A program made the translations under genes and the position numbers. 64,000 nucleotides of DNA from Promethearchaeia archaeon (GTDB taxonomy: Archaea; Asgardarchaeota; Lokiarchaeia; Sigyniarchaeales; SOKP01), in contig JAHQWK010000025.1 of NCBI GenBank assembly GCA_029856145.1, positions 30,582 to 94,581 of the forward strand, read 5' to 3'. Of the stretch, positions 1 through 9,222 are shown piece by piece; the stretch's first letter is position 1, and every line of letters begins with the position of its first letter. A model generated the notes under the pieces. The model was given only the letters and a program-made list of their open reading frames with translations, made no database searches and was not told the origin of the DNA.

Positions 1-81
1 TCTAATCAAAGAGATTTATAAATCTTGGTATTAAATTAAAACATGAACTATTTTAACAATAAAAATGTGATTGATTAAAAA

Positions 82-1602
82 ATGGTTAAAAAAAAAATAA
101 TTTTATTTTTATTAGTACCCCTCATAATTGTAAGTTCTATTGTTGCTGTTTTTTTATTTTTCCCAAAAGGAACTTCAGATAATCCAATTGAGTACAATTT
201 TAGAACAAAATGGGACACGTCACGAATAAGTTTGGGTTCGAGTACTCCCAATCAAATCAAATTACCATTGGAATCAGGAGGAACCTATGATTTTACGGTC
301 AATTGGGGTGATGAAACTAACGACACGATAACGAGCTGGAACCAAGCAGAAAAAACGCATACATATTCTTCAGAAGGTGTTTACACGATTAGAATAAACG
401 GAACAATTACTGGTTGGAGTTTTAATAATGGTGGAGATAGATTAAAACTACTTGAAATTCAAGAATGGCATGTTTTACGACTTGGAAATGCAGGATCCTA
501 TTTTTATGGATGTTCTAATCTGAAGATTACAGCCAGTGATGTTTTAAATTTAACAGGAACATCTAATTTTTATAGTGCTTTTAGAGGTTGCAGTTCTATT
601 AATAAAGTAAAAAGAATGAATGAATGGGACACATCAAAGGTTATAAATATGAGCTACATGTTCTATAGTGCTAATCACTTCATCCAAGATATTGGCAACT
701 GGAATGTTTCAAGCGTTACAGACATGAGCTCTATGTTCCGAAATATTTTTTACTTCAACCAAGACATTAGTTCCTGGAATGTTTCAAGGGTTACAAATAT
801 GCAATATATGTTCTATGAGGTTTTTTCCTTTAACCAAGACATTGGCAACTGGAATGTTTCTAGGGTTACAAATATGCAGTTCATGTTCAGGGATGCTACT
901 TCCTTCAACCAAGACATTGGTTCCTGGAATGTTTCTAGGGTTACAAATATGCAGTACATGTTCGCTAGTGCTACTTCCTTCAACCAAGACATTGGTTCCT
1001 GGAATGTTTCAAGCGTTACAAATATGCAGTCAATGTTCGCTAGTGCTACTTCCTTCAACCAAGACATTGGTTCCTGGAATGTTTCAAGCGTTACAAATAT
1101 GCAGTACATGTTCGCTAGTGCTACTTCCTTCAACCAAGACATTGGTTCCTGGAATGTTTCTAGGGTTACAAATATGCAGTACATGTTCGCTGCTACTTCC
1201 TTCAACCAAGACATTGGTTCCTGGAATGTTTCTAGGGTTACAAATATGCAGTTAATGTTCGCTAGTGCTATTTTCTTCAACCAAGACATTGGTTCCTGGA
1301 ATGTTTCAAGCGTTACAAATATGCAGTTAATGTTCGCTAGTGCTACTTCCTTCAACCAAGACATTGGTTCCTGGAATGTTTCAAGCGTTACAGAAATGGA
1401 TTCAATGTTCCAAGGTGTAACATTATCGACACTTAATTATGATAATTTATTGATTGGATGGTCGGCGTTAACCTTGCAAAATGGAGTCTCATTTAATGGA
1501 GGTAATTCTCAATATAGTAAGAGTCCAAGTCTCGCTGCTACAGCAAGAGCGAATATTATTAGTAGTTTTAATTGGTCGATTATAGATGGTGGACCGGTCT
1601 AG
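82..1602 (+). CDS. BspA-type repeat surface protein with PKD-like region
   Basis: Likely a secreted, membrane-anchored surface protein used in contact or adhesion; the ligand is unknown. Residues about 5-27 form one hydrophobic N-terminal anchor after a Lys-rich start. Residues about 65-112 look PKD-like (FTVNWGDET, then a [15 protein letters not shown] strand). Residues 193-441 are ten tandem 25-residue units of the form [23 protein letters not shown], the BspA/DUF285 repeat, and the C-terminus has the usual BspA cap ([20 protein letters not shown]). No C-terminal sorting signal or second membrane helix is visible, so anchoring is by the N-terminal helix. The gene stands alone. ORFs in other frames and on the other strand across the repeats are shadows of the periodic DNA. 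The family call is firm; the role is inferred. Confidence 0.88.
   Translation: MVKKKIILFLLVPLIIVSSIVAVFLFFPKGTSDNPIEYNFRTKWDTSRISLGSSTPNQIKLPLESGGTYDFTVNWGDETNDTITSWNQAEKTHTYSSEGVYTIRINGTITGWSFNNGGDRLKLLEIQEWHVLRLGNAGSYFYGCSNLKITASDVLNLTGTSNFYSAFRGCSSINKVKRMNEWDTSKVINMSYMFYSANHFIQDIGNWNVSSVTDMSSMFRNIFYFNQDISSWNVSRVTNMQYMFYEVFSFNQDIGNWNVSRVTNMQFMFRDATSFNQDIGSWNVSRVTNMQYMFASATSFNQDIGSWNVSSVTNMQSMFASATSFNQDIGSWNVSSVTNMQYMFASATSFNQDIGSWNVSRVTNMQYMFAATSFNQDIGSWNVSRVTNMQLMFASAIFFNQDIGSWNVSSVTNMQLMFASATSFNQDIGSWNVSSVTEMDSMFQGVTLSTLNYDNLLIGWSALTLQNGVSFNGGNSQYSKSPSLAATARANIISSFNWSIIDGGPV
658..1404 (+). repeat. Ten 75-bp in-frame tandem repeats (one copy 72 bp)
   Basis: Each unit codes for 25 residues beginning Met-Phe. 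Copies 4-10 are almost identical at DNA level and differ mainly at the SxV codon (Ser or Arg) and the residue after MQ. One copy (Met-Phe at about 1183-1188) lacks a Ser codon, giving 72 bp. Copies 1-3 are more diverged. The pattern suggests recent expansion by unequal recombination within the gene, always in frame. Confidence 0.9.
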
Positions 1603-1740
1603 AAAAACTAAAACATTTTTCTTTTAATAATCCAACCACATTTTTCGAATATTTTTGATTAAATTAGTGTTATGATTAAAAAAAAAGCTTAATCCTCCCT
1701 ACGTTTTCCATTGCAACCAGCTTTATCAATAGTGATTAAA

Positions 1741-2505
1741 TTACACAATTTTTATATATTTAATTAATCTTAAATTACATAAAATTAGGTTGGAATTATC
1801 ATCTAAATATAATTTTTCTAGATCTCTAAATTGTGAAATTAACGATGGGAATTCTTTTAAGTTATTAAATCTTAAATCAAGTCCTGATAATGTTTTCTTT
1901 TTAAAAACTAATGAATACTGAGGTGATAACGGTTGATCAAAAAATCTACTTCCTTCCACGATTCTTGGTTCTCTATTAATAAGTTTTCCTATTCCTTTTA
2001 GAGCGTCAATTTCATTCATACTTAGAAATGAATCTAATAATTCTTCTTTTAAATATTCTTTTATATACCCTTCACTTATTAGATACTTAATAACAGATGG
2101 ATGTCCACTTTCAAACCGTTTTATTATTTCCTCTTTTAGAGTAATTTCAGCATAGGAATCTCCTAATTCCACTAATTTTTTAAGTAATGGAAAAGCAATT
2201 GTTCTATGAAGCAATCGAGTATCGTAATCATTCTCTGCCCATGCTTGCAAGTTGGAGCAGTGAGCCCAGAATTCTTGGTCTGGAGTAATATTAAATGATG
2301 ATAGTGAACTCTCTTTAAGTGAAATATCTAAGATTTCTTCTGCTTCATCTATCGAATTTAAACTCTTGATATAACCAAGGTTTTCTTTGGGGATATGTAT
2401 TAATAAATATTTGCATTGTCGGAATAATTCATTATTAACATAAATATTTGTCTTTCCATCTTCCAACCTTAATTTGATATACTTATTAAGTATAAACTCT
2501 CGCAT
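1741..2505 (-). CDS. Leucine-rich-repeat protein, Asgard-type
   Basis: A 254-residue soluble protein of unknown function. The middle (about 85-150) holds a segment with EFWAHCSNLQAWAENDYDT followed by HEAT-like helices (LLKKLVELGDSYAE); from memory, this kind of segment recurs in Lokiarchaeal LRR proteins. The C-terminal 40 residues carry one or two leucine-rich repeats (LSGLDLRFNNLKEFP, then LEKLYLDDNSNL) and then stop, so the LRR part is short and the protein may be C-terminally truncated relative to longer relatives. There is no signal peptide or membrane segment. It is divergent from carbamate kinase downstream and shows no operon partner. A protein-protein interaction role is inference only. 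Confidence 0.6.
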   Translation of the reverse strand: MREFILNKYIKLRLEDGKTNIYVNNELFRQCKYLLIHIPKENLGYIKSLNSIDEAEEILDISLKESSLSSFNITPDQEFWAHCSNLQAWAENDYDTRLLHRTIAFPLLKKLVELGDSYAEITLKEEIIKRFESGHPSVIKYLISEGYIKEYLKEELLDSFLSMNEIDALKGIGKLINREPRIVEGSRFFDQPLSPQYSLVFKKKTLSGLDLRFNNLKEFPSLISQFRDLEKLYLDDNSNLILCNLRLIKYIKIV

Positions 2506-2629
2506 AAATCAAGTAAAGATTTTAAGATTTGAATCTAATCATGAAAATAATCGTTAATAAAATTTTTAAATGTTTACTGTCTAAAAGATTTATTAAATTA
2601 TAAAATTTATATCTTGAGACACAATCTTT

Positions 2630-3547
2630 ATGAAGACTCTAATTATAGCTCTTGGTGGGAATGCCCTTATCAGACCAGGTGAAGAGGGAACTGTCAAGCA
2701 AATGCTGAATAATCTAAGAGCTCCAATTGGGCAGATTGCGGAGCTCTCTCGAGATTATCAGATCATCATCACACATGGTAATGGGCCCATGGTGGGCTCA
2801 CTCCTCCTACAACAAGAAGCCGCTCTCCATGTTATTAAGATGCCTTTACAAATATTAGTAGCAGAAACTCAAGGCCAGATTGGTTTCATGATTGAGAGTA
2901 CATTGGATGAAGAGCTTATGAAAATAGAACTCGATGAAGAAAAGCTTTTCATCACAGTTTTAACTTATGTAAAAGTTGATTCTAAAGATCCTGCTTTTAA
3001 GAATCCTACTAAACCAATTGGTCCTGCGTACCCTGTTCGTACAAAACAAGGTCAAGTGAAGACAGCTAAAGGATGGCGTCAGGTTGTTCCTTCCCCTAAA
3101 CCAATAAAAATTTATCAATGGCGTGAAATAAAGAAGTTAATGGAATTAGGAAGTTGGATTGTAATAGCGTGTGGTGGAGGAGGTATACCTGTAATAAAAG
3201 AAGCAAAAAGGTTGTATGGTGTCGAAGCAGTAATAGATAAAGACCTTGCTAGTTCAAAATTAGCTGAACAAGTAGGCGCAGAGATTCTTCTTATTGCTAC
3301 TGATGTTGAGAAAGTTGCTCTTAATTATGGAACTCCTAATCAGAAAGATCTAGAAAAACTGTCTGTATCTGAAGCTAAAAAATATTTGGAAGAAAATCAA
3401 TTCCCTGCTGGAAGTATGGGCCCAAAAATTCAAGCAGTAATTAATTTTATGGAAGCAGGGGGAGAAAAAGCAATTATTACTTCAATAGATAAAATTAAAG
3501 ATGCTTTAGAAGGAAAAGCTGGAACTCATATTCTTTTAGATAATTAA
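2630..3547 (+). CDS. arcC: Carbamate kinase
   Basis: Catalyses carbamoyl phosphate + ADP to ATP + carbamate (ammonia + CO2), the energy-yielding last step of arginine/citrulline breakdown, in the cytosol. The 305-residue length is normal for the amino-acid-kinase fold. Visible motifs are ALGGNAL at the N-terminus, THGNGPMVG around residue 50, GGGGIPV around 180, DKDLASSKLAEQ around 200 and the C-terminal GSMGPKIQA. It converges with the ornithine aminotransferase gene 3 bp away, which suggests both belong to ornithine/arginine catabolism. No deiminase or ornithine carbamoyltransferase is in this window. The family call is firm. Confidence 0.95.
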   Translation: MKTLIIALGGNALIRPGEEGTVKQMLNNLRAPIGQIAELSRDYQIIITHGNGPMVGSLLLQQEAALHVIKMPLQILVAETQGQIGFMIESTLDEELMKIELDEEKLFITVLTYVKVDSKDPAFKNPTKPIGPAYPVRTKQGQVKTAKGWRQVVPSPKPIKIYQWREIKKLMELGSWIVIACGGGGIPVIKEAKRLYGVEAVIDKDLASSKLAEQVGAEILLIATDVEKVALNYGTPNQKDLEKLSVSEAKKYLEENQFPAGSMGPKIQAVINFMEAGGEKAIITSIDKIKDALEGKAGTHILLDN

Positions 3548-3550
3548 TTT

Positions 3551-4813
3551 TTATTGCTTTACAAATACTTTTTCAATAATACCAATTGCCCAATCAATAT
3601 CATCTTTTGTAATAACCAGGGGAGGGGCAAATCGAATTGTTGTTGAATGTGTATCTTTTGCTAAAATTCCATTATCCTTAAGTTCTTCGACAATTTGTCT
3701 AGCATCTTCGGTAAATTCAACAGCGATTAATAAACCTTTTCCTCTTATTTCTTTAATTGGAATTTTAGTTTGTTTTTCAGCAACTTCTTTTAATCTTTTT
3801 ATAAAATAAGCCCCCATTTCTTTAGCTCGTTCAGCAAGATTCTCGCGTAAGTGGATATCTATTGATTTCATTCCAATAGCGGCAGCTAAAGGATTTCCAC
3901 CAAAGGTGCTACCATGAGTACCTGGAGTTATAACATCTGGACCGATAATTTCTTTTGTACTAACACACGCAGACACAGGATATACCCCACCTCCTAGAGC
4001 TTTTCCTAGCAATAACATGTCTGGTTTCACATCTTCATGATCACAAGCAAAAAATTCTCCAGTTCTGCCAAATCCGGTTTGAATTTCATCTAAAACCATC
4101 AATACATTGTATTTTGTACAAATTTCTCTTACCTTTCTTAGATATCCTTCTGGAGGAATTTTTACGCCAGCTTCTCCTTGAATTGGTTCAACTAAAAAAG
4201 CAGCTACTTTTTCAGGTCCCGTTTCTAATATTATATTTTCTAATTCTTCAGCATCTCCATAAGGTATAATAATAAAACCCGGTGTATAAGGCCCAAAATT
4301 ACCATAGTAACGTGATGCAGAAATATCAGAACTAAAACCTACAATTGTAATAGTTCTCCCATGAAAGTTATCTCTACAGACAATTATTTTGGCTTCATTT
4401 TTAGGGATTTTTTTCTTTATATACCCCCACGCTCTTGCCACTTTCAAACCGGTTGAGACCGCTTCTGTTCCAGTATTCATAGGAAGAGACATTATCCCCG
4501 AATTTGTAGGATCATTAATGTGTGGTCCAATAACATCGGCTAACATCTTTAAAAATGGCCCCATCATGTTATTATGAAACGCACGAGAAGTTAATGTAAC
4601 TATACTTGCTTGCTCCTTTAGAGTTGCTACAATTTCTGGATGACAGTGACCCGCATTATGACTTGAATATGCTGATAAACAATCCAAATACTTTTTACCT
4701 TCTGGATCGTAAACCCAAACTCCTTCAGCTCTAGAAATTACCACTGGAATCGGGTGGTAATTATGAGCCGCATATTTGTTATCCATTTCAATGAATTCTT
4801 TTGAAGTTGGCAT
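3551..4813 (-). CDS. rocD: Ornithine aminotransferase (class III)
   Basis: Moves the delta-amino group of ornithine to 2-oxoglutarate, giving glutamate semialdehyde and glutamate; PLP-dependent and cytosolic. The 420-residue length fits. Key residues visible are LDEIQTG at 241-247 (PLP-ring Asp242), K271 in LLGKALGGG (Schiff base), and the N-terminal SAYSSHNAGHCHPE typical of RocD rather than acetylornithine or GABA transaminases. It ends 3 bp from the end of carbamate kinase on the opposite strand. A related class-III enzyme with other substrate specificity cannot be fully excluded, but the RocD-like N-terminus makes ornithine most likely. Confidence 0.88.
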   Translation of the reverse strand: MPTSKEFIEMDNKYAAHNYHPIPVVISRAEGVWVYDPEGKKYLDCLSAYSSHNAGHCHPEIVATLKEQASIVTLTSRAFHNNMMGPFLKMLADVIGPHINDPTNSGIMSLPMNTGTEAVSTGLKVARAWGYIKKKIPKNEAKIIVCRDNFHGRTITIVGFSSDISASRYYGNFGPYTPGFIIIPYGDAEELENIILETGPEKVAAFLVEPIQGEAGVKIPPEGYLRKVREICTKYNVLMVLDEIQTGFGRTGEFFACDHEDVKPDMLLLGKALGGGVYPVSACVSTKEIIGPDVITPGTHGSTFGGNPLAAAIGMKSIDIHLRENLAERAKEMGAYFIKRLKEVAEKQTKIPIKEIRGKGLLIAVEFTEDARQIVEELKDNGILAKDTHSTTIRFAPPLVITKDDIDWAIGIIEKVFVKQ

Positions 4814-5163
4814 ATAATTTCACATTTCTTTCTTTACTTTAATTACTACTTAATTATATGAACATATTAATTAAAAGTTTAGAGGTTCTCTTTCTAAATT
4901 TGGGAAGAAAATGGGAAATCTACCATTAACCTAGCATTCAAAGAAAATTAACAAGGACTAAAAATTTTGGGGCAGTAGTACTAAGTTCTTTCATTATAAT
5001 ACAAATATTTTTTTCAGCGGTTATTTTCAATGCATTAGGACTTGGTTCTGCCATATTTTCATTTGTTAAACTATAATTAGATAATCAAATTTAAAATAGA
5101 TTGCTTTCTATGATACATATTCATTAAAAGTAAATTGCTTATTCAAAAACACTAACTGAAATT
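4814..5163. other. Intergenic stretch with a possible membrane-ORF remnant
   Basis: No intact gene. On the plus strand, 4930-5076 is an open frame of 48 codons with no plausible start codon; it encodes a hydrophobic stretch (AVVLSSFIIIQIFFSAVIF, then NALGLGSAIFSFVKL). It reads like the end of a lost membrane protein but could be chance in AT-rich DNA. The rest probably holds the divergent promoters for the aminotransferase and the transporter. Confidence 0.25.
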
Positions 5164-6483
5164 ATGAAAAACAAAATGATTATTAACATAATTTTGGCAA
5201 ATTTACTTTGGGGTTTTATTCCCGTTATTGTAGAAGATTTATTTTTGGAAGTATCAATAATTATGGTAATTTTTTTAAGGTTTTTGATTTCTGGATTTGT
5301 ATTGTTAATTATAGCTGTCATTCTTGTATTAATTAATAATAGATTAACTCATAATGAATCCATATCACTTAGATTTCTATTTAAAAATCTATTACATAAA
5401 AATAGGAGATTTTTCAATATGAAAAATATCTCATATTACCTATATTTGGGTTTTTTTGGTATAATACTTAATATTATTTTTTTCTTTTTAACGTTAAAAA
5501 CTACATCAATAACATTTACAATGGTTGGGTTTCTTTTAAGTGTAATTTTTATTGCTTTTTATGAAAAGGGTGTGAATTTTGAGAAATTTGATATTTTTAA
5601 GGTACTTTATATTATACTTTTATTTTTTACAATCATAATTTTGATATTTGTAGGAAGTACAGGAGCAGCATTAGAGGGTAGACCTGTAATGCTAAATGGG
5701 ATAATCTATTTGTTAATTTTTAGCATAGCAATTTCATTTCTGTATATAGTTATCAACAGAGATGCATATTCATCTGAAGAAATGAAAATTGTTAACCAAA
5801 ATAGGAATTATAAAATACCTCGATTTCTCATTAAAATGTCATTTTCTTTTTTAATAGGGATAGTTTGTATGATTCCACTTATCTTAATCATTTACATCTT
5901 ACCAGTGGAAACTGATTTAACCTATGAGATATCAACTTTTTTTGCTCAGTTTAGTAGTATTTTTTTGATTTTAGGGAGATGGGAGATGATTTTTTTAATG
6001 ATTTTTTCAACAATTATCCCATATCTCTTAATTTTTATAGCAAATGTTAATTGGAAATCCGAGAATTTAACTTATAGTCAATGGAGTAGTATTTTAAATT
6101 TAATCGATCCTATGGGTTCGATTATTTTTTCAGTGATTTTTGTAAATGAGTATTTTCCTTACGAATTATTAATTATTATTATCTTTTTACTAGTCTTTAC
6201 CTTCGTGATTCGATATTCTCATGAAGTAAAGAATTTAGTTCATGCAGTCCTTCTATTAAAATTGAAAAAAGGTTCAATTAATAGAATTTCTTTACGTATT
6301 TTTAAATATCATGGGATAACTTCTACATATGCGTTAGTTGGAACTCATGATTTGTTGTTAAATGTAAAAATAAGTTCTATAAAAGATTTTTATAATCTCA
6401 TAAATATAAGATTAAAACCTTTAAATGAAATTGAAGATATTGAAATTTTATTTATTAATAAAATTGTTAAAACACCAATTTAA
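5164..6483 (+). CDS. DMT/EamA-type transporter with C-terminal Lrp/AsnC-like (RAM) domain
   Basis: An integral membrane permease of the drug/metabolite superfamily; substrate unknown, an amino acid or related metabolite is likely from context. Roughly ten hydrophobic helices span residues 5-355; the first has the EamA-type ILANLLWGFIPVI, and TTSITFTMVGFLLSVIF sits near residue 120. A polar linker follows, and the last ~65 residues (HGITSTYALVGTHDLLLNVK onward) resemble the ligand-binding RAM domain of Lrp/AsnC regulators, which normally binds amino acids. The gene immediately downstream is a free RAM domain. Both sit beside the lysine-fermentation operon, so lysine or a pathway amine is a reasonable guess. 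The fusion is read from the sequence; the sensing role is inference. Confidence 0.7.
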   Translation: MKNKMIINIILANLLWGFIPVIVEDLFLEVSIIMVIFLRFLISGFVLLIIAVILVLINNRLTHNESISLRFLFKNLLHKNRRFFNMKNISYYLYLGFFGIILNIIFFFLTLKTTSITFTMVGFLLSVIFIAFYEKGVNFEKFDIFKVLYIILLFFTIIILIFVGSTGAALEGRPVMLNGIIYLLIFSIAISFLYIVINRDAYSSEEMKIVNQNRNYKIPRFLIKMSFSFLIGIVCMIPLILIIYILPVETDLTYEISTFFAQFSSIFLILGRWEMIFLMIFSTIIPYLLIFIANVNWKSENLTYSQWSSILNLIDPMGSIIFSVIFVNEYFPYELLIIIIFLLVFTFVIRYSHEVKNLVHAVLLLKLKKGSINRISLRIFKYHGITSTYALVGTHDLLLNVKISSIKDFYNLINIRLKPLNEIEDIEILFINKIVKTPI

Positions 6484-6505
6484 TAAATGGGAGATGGTAT
6501 AATAT

Positions 6506-6751
6506 ATGACAATCAAAGCAGTTATTTTATGTAAATTAGGGATTAGTGTAATAAAACCTGTAATTGAAGAATTGAAAAAAATTCCCCAAATAACAAAAGT
6601 GATGTCTTTAACAGGGGTTTATGATGCTTTAGCGGAAGTTATAGTAGAAACACCTGAGGAATTATATGAAATATTTGCAAATAAAATAGATATGATTGAT
6701 GGAATCACAGCGTCTAATACTCATATGGTAATGAAAGAATTTACTAAATAA
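6506..6751 (+). CDS. Stand-alone Lrp/AsnC ligand-binding (RAM) domain protein
   Basis: An 81-residue protein with the beta-alpha-beta-beta-alpha-beta pattern of the AsnC C-terminal domain: hydrophobic first strand (TIKAVILCKLG), helix (ISVIKPVIEELKKI), then VMSLTGVYDALAEVIVE, where the G-x-Y-D turn is the family signature. No DNA-binding HTH is present, so it cannot act alone as a repressor. Such proteins form rings that bind amino acids. It lies 22 bp after the transporter that carries the same domain at its C-terminus and is probably co-transcribed, which suggests the two domains co-assemble. Convergent with kamE. Confidence 0.82.
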   Translation: MTIKAVILCKLGISVIKPVIEELKKIPQITKVMSLTGVYDALAEVIVETPEELYEIFANKIDMIDGITASNTHMVMKEFTK

Positions 6752-6798
6752 TTTTTAATTAAGCAATATCTTTAATATATCTCTGAAAAATTGATTAA

Positions 6799-7587
6799 TT
6801 ATACAAGCTTTCTGTTTACGATTTCCCTTATAAAAAAGGAGGCTACAATTTCAGCATAGGTACCAGGCCCAAATCCGGCATCAAATCCTAATTCTTTCGC
6901 CAATTCATTACTTATTCTAGCACCACCACAAATTAAAATAACTCGATCTCTAATTCCTTCAGCTTCCAATAGGTCAACTAATTCTGTTAAGTTTTTCACA
7001 TGAATGTCTTTCTGAGTGACTGTCTGTGAAACAAGTAGAATATCAGCTTTAAGTTCTATTGCCTTTTTAACAAATTCTTCATTAGAAACTTGGCTACCTA
7101 AGTTATATGCGTTTATCATTTCATATTGTTCAAGGCCATAATGGCCAGCAAAGCCTTTCATATTTATAATTGCATCAATGCCAACTGTATGTGCATCTGT
7201 TCCTGTAGATGCTCCAAGTATGACTATCTTACGCCTTATCTTTTCTTTTATATAATCATTTATTTCTTCTTTAGACATAACATCTATTTCTACAGTTTCT
7301 ACTTGAATTTCAGTATAATTAATTGTGTGAATCAGTTGTCCATAGAGTACAAAAAAAGTGAATCCTTTATCTAATCCAGTATGATAAGCAACCTCTGGGT
7401 CCTTTAAACCCATTTTTTTTGCAAGTTCTTTAGCAGCTTCAATTGCTTTTTCATCATGCTCTACCGGAAGTGTAAAACTCAATTGTACCTTCCCATCATT
7501 CATTGTATCTCCATATGGTTTAATCCTTGTTAAATCAAGTGTTTTATCAAAATCCTCTTTTGTAGTAGAATATAATCCTCCTCCCAT
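6799..7587 (-). CDS. kamE: Lysine 5,6-aminomutase beta subunit (B12/PLP)
   Basis: With KamD, moves the terminal amino group of beta-lysine (or D-lysine) to give 3,5-diaminohexanoate, using adenosylcobalamin and PLP. The 262 residues line up throughout with the clostridial enzyme as I recall it. H133 in the GTDAHTVGIDA motif is the base-off cobalt ligand and K144 is the PLP lysine, both at the family positions. The start follows a strong GGAGG site lying inside the end of kamD, one base after the kamD stop, so the two subunits are translationally coupled. Last gene of the kamA-kamB-kamD-kamE operon. Confidence 0.95.
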   Translation of the reverse strand: MGGGLYSTTKEDFDKTLDLTRIKPYGDTMNDGKVQLSFTLPVEHDEKAIEAAKELAKKMGLKDPEVAYHTGLDKGFTFFVLYGQLIHTINYTEIQVETVEIDVMSKEEINDYIKEKIRRKIVILGASTGTDAHTVGIDAIINMKGFAGHYGLEQYEMINAYNLGSQVSNEEFVKKAIELKADILLVSQTVTQKDIHVKNLTELVDLLEAEGIRDRVILICGGARISNELAKELGFDAGFGPGTYAEIVASFFIREIVNRKLV

Positions 7588-7588
7588 T

Positions 7589-9175
7589 TTAATTTCCTCC
7601 TTTAGTTAATTCTTTAATCATAAGTTCTATAAATGGATTAAAATATTCTTTTTCTTTCATAATCACTCCTTCTAATCCCTTTCCCCCATCTATTGGTCTT
7701 TTAATGCTTGCAAAGATTCCTTTCTCAATTGTTTTAAACAATCCTTCCTTATCAATTTCTTTTAATAAATCGTAAGCTTTATTGAGTACTCCATTCACTC
7801 TCTTTTCCATTATTCCTCCTTCTTTAAAACTTATCTCATCACTAAAAGCTCTCATATTCTTGAAAATATAGCGTGCATTTTCTATTGATAAAGCTCTATC
7901 TGACATGAATGGAGTATGAATTGCTTCTGTTAACATACCAAGTAGATGGATTCTTTGATTAGTCATTATTGTAATAATATTAAATAAAGCATCCTGAATA
8001 TGCCCTTTGAATATATTTCCAGTCATATACTTTGTAGGCGGCATATATTTAAGAGGCGCATCAGGAAATATCTCTCGTGCCATTTGAGCTTGAGCAAGTT
8101 CATATAAAAATCCATTTTCTAAGTTGGGATCCATTTCAAACGCATGTCCTAAGCCCATTTGCTCTTCTCTAAGGCCTGCAACTAGAGCAAATTGTTCATT
8201 AATAAATTGTGATGCTAGTACTGTATGGGCAGCTTTATAAGCTTCAGCAGTAGTTAGATAATTATCCTCTCCAGTATTAATTATCACACCTGCATAAGCG
8301 TTTATCATTCTTGAAAAATACTGATCAATAATAGTCCTTTTCATATTGATATCCCGAAATAAAATACCATAAAGGGCATCATTGAGCATTACATCAAGTC
8401 TTTCAAAAGCCCCCATAGCAGCAATTTCGGGCATACATAAACCAGAACAATAATTTGTTAATCGTATGTATCGTCCTAATTCTTCACTTACTTTATCTAA
8501 AGCCTTTCTCATAAGACGAAAATTTTCTTGAGTAGCATAAGTCCCCCCATATCCTTCAGTTGTTGCACCATATGGTACATAATCAAGCAAGCTTTGTACA
8601 GTGGATCTTATAACTGCAATTATATCGGCACCTTGTCGAGCAGCTGCTTGAGCTTGAATAATATCTTCATAAATATTACCTGTAGCGACGATAACATAAA
8701 TTAAAGGTCCTTCTTTGTCACCATATTTATTAAGAAATTCACCTCTCTTCTTTTTATTTTGAGAGATTTTTACTAAGCTTTCTTGAGCAATGATATTTAC
8801 TGTTGCTTTAATTTCAGAAAGATCTTTTAAGGGCAATTCTGTTAAATTTAATTCATCTTTAGCGACTTTTTCTGCGATTTCTTGAGGTGAAAGACTAGTG
8901 TGTAATATAGCATTGCCAATATAAATAGCAGCTCCAATTCCAAGCCCATTACCCTTATTTATATTATCTATAACAATGTTAGGTAATGGAACTTCAAATT
9001 CATTCACTCCATCTATCCCTAATAATCTACAAACAGTTCTTTCAATTGTAGTTGTTGTATTTTTATCAATAAAATTTTGAGTCTCTATTGCAATATTCTT
9101 TGCTGTTTTCCTAGCCTTCTCTACTAGAGAAAAATCTATATTTAATTTACTTTTTAATTTTTTTTCGCTTGTCAT
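7589..9175 (-). CDS. kamD: Lysine 5,6-aminomutase alpha subunit
   Basis: The catalytic alpha chain that pairs with KamE. About 528 residues, similar along the whole length to clostridial KamD as remembered (CRLLGIDGVNEFEVPLPN, VPYGATTEGYGGTYATQENF, NYCSGLCMPEIAAMGA, GLGHAFEMDP, KYMPPTKYMTGNIFKGHIQD). The ATG at 9175 is preferred over a GTG four codons upstream, because the family starts close to the KLNIDFSLVEKA segment. The gene sits between the reactivase-like kamB and kamE in a tight minus-strand operon. The intact active-site blocks argue for a working enzyme. Confidence 0.95.
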   Translation of the reverse strand: MTSEKKLKSKLNIDFSLVEKARKTAKNIAIETQNFIDKNTTTTIERTVCRLLGIDGVNEFEVPLPNIVIDNINKGNGLGIGAAIYIGNAILHTSLSPQEIAEKVAKDELNLTELPLKDLSEIKATVNIIAQESLVKISQNKKKRGEFLNKYGDKEGPLIYVIVATGNIYEDIIQAQAAARQGADIIAVIRSTVQSLLDYVPYGATTEGYGGTYATQENFRLMRKALDKVSEELGRYIRLTNYCSGLCMPEIAAMGAFERLDVMLNDALYGILFRDINMKRTIIDQYFSRMINAYAGVIINTGEDNYLTTAEAYKAAHTVLASQFINEQFALVAGLREEQMGLGHAFEMDPNLENGFLYELAQAQMAREIFPDAPLKYMPPTKYMTGNIFKGHIQDALFNIITIMTNQRIHLLGMLTEAIHTPFMSDRALSIENARYIFKNMRAFSDEISFKEGGIMEKRVNGVLNKAYDLLKEIDKEGLFKTIEKGIFASIKRPIDGGKGLEGVIMKEKEYFNPFIELMIKELTKGGN

Positions 9176-9222
9176 CAAAATATTCACTTAGCTTATTAAA
9201 AATTTGAACGATTTTAATTTTT

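Noticed and set aside
779..1364. Long ORFs in another plus frame and on the minus strand across the surface-protein repeats
   Set aside because: They exist only because a 75-bp in-frame repeat keeps every frame periodic; their products are low-complexity echoes and the DUF285 frame is the real one.
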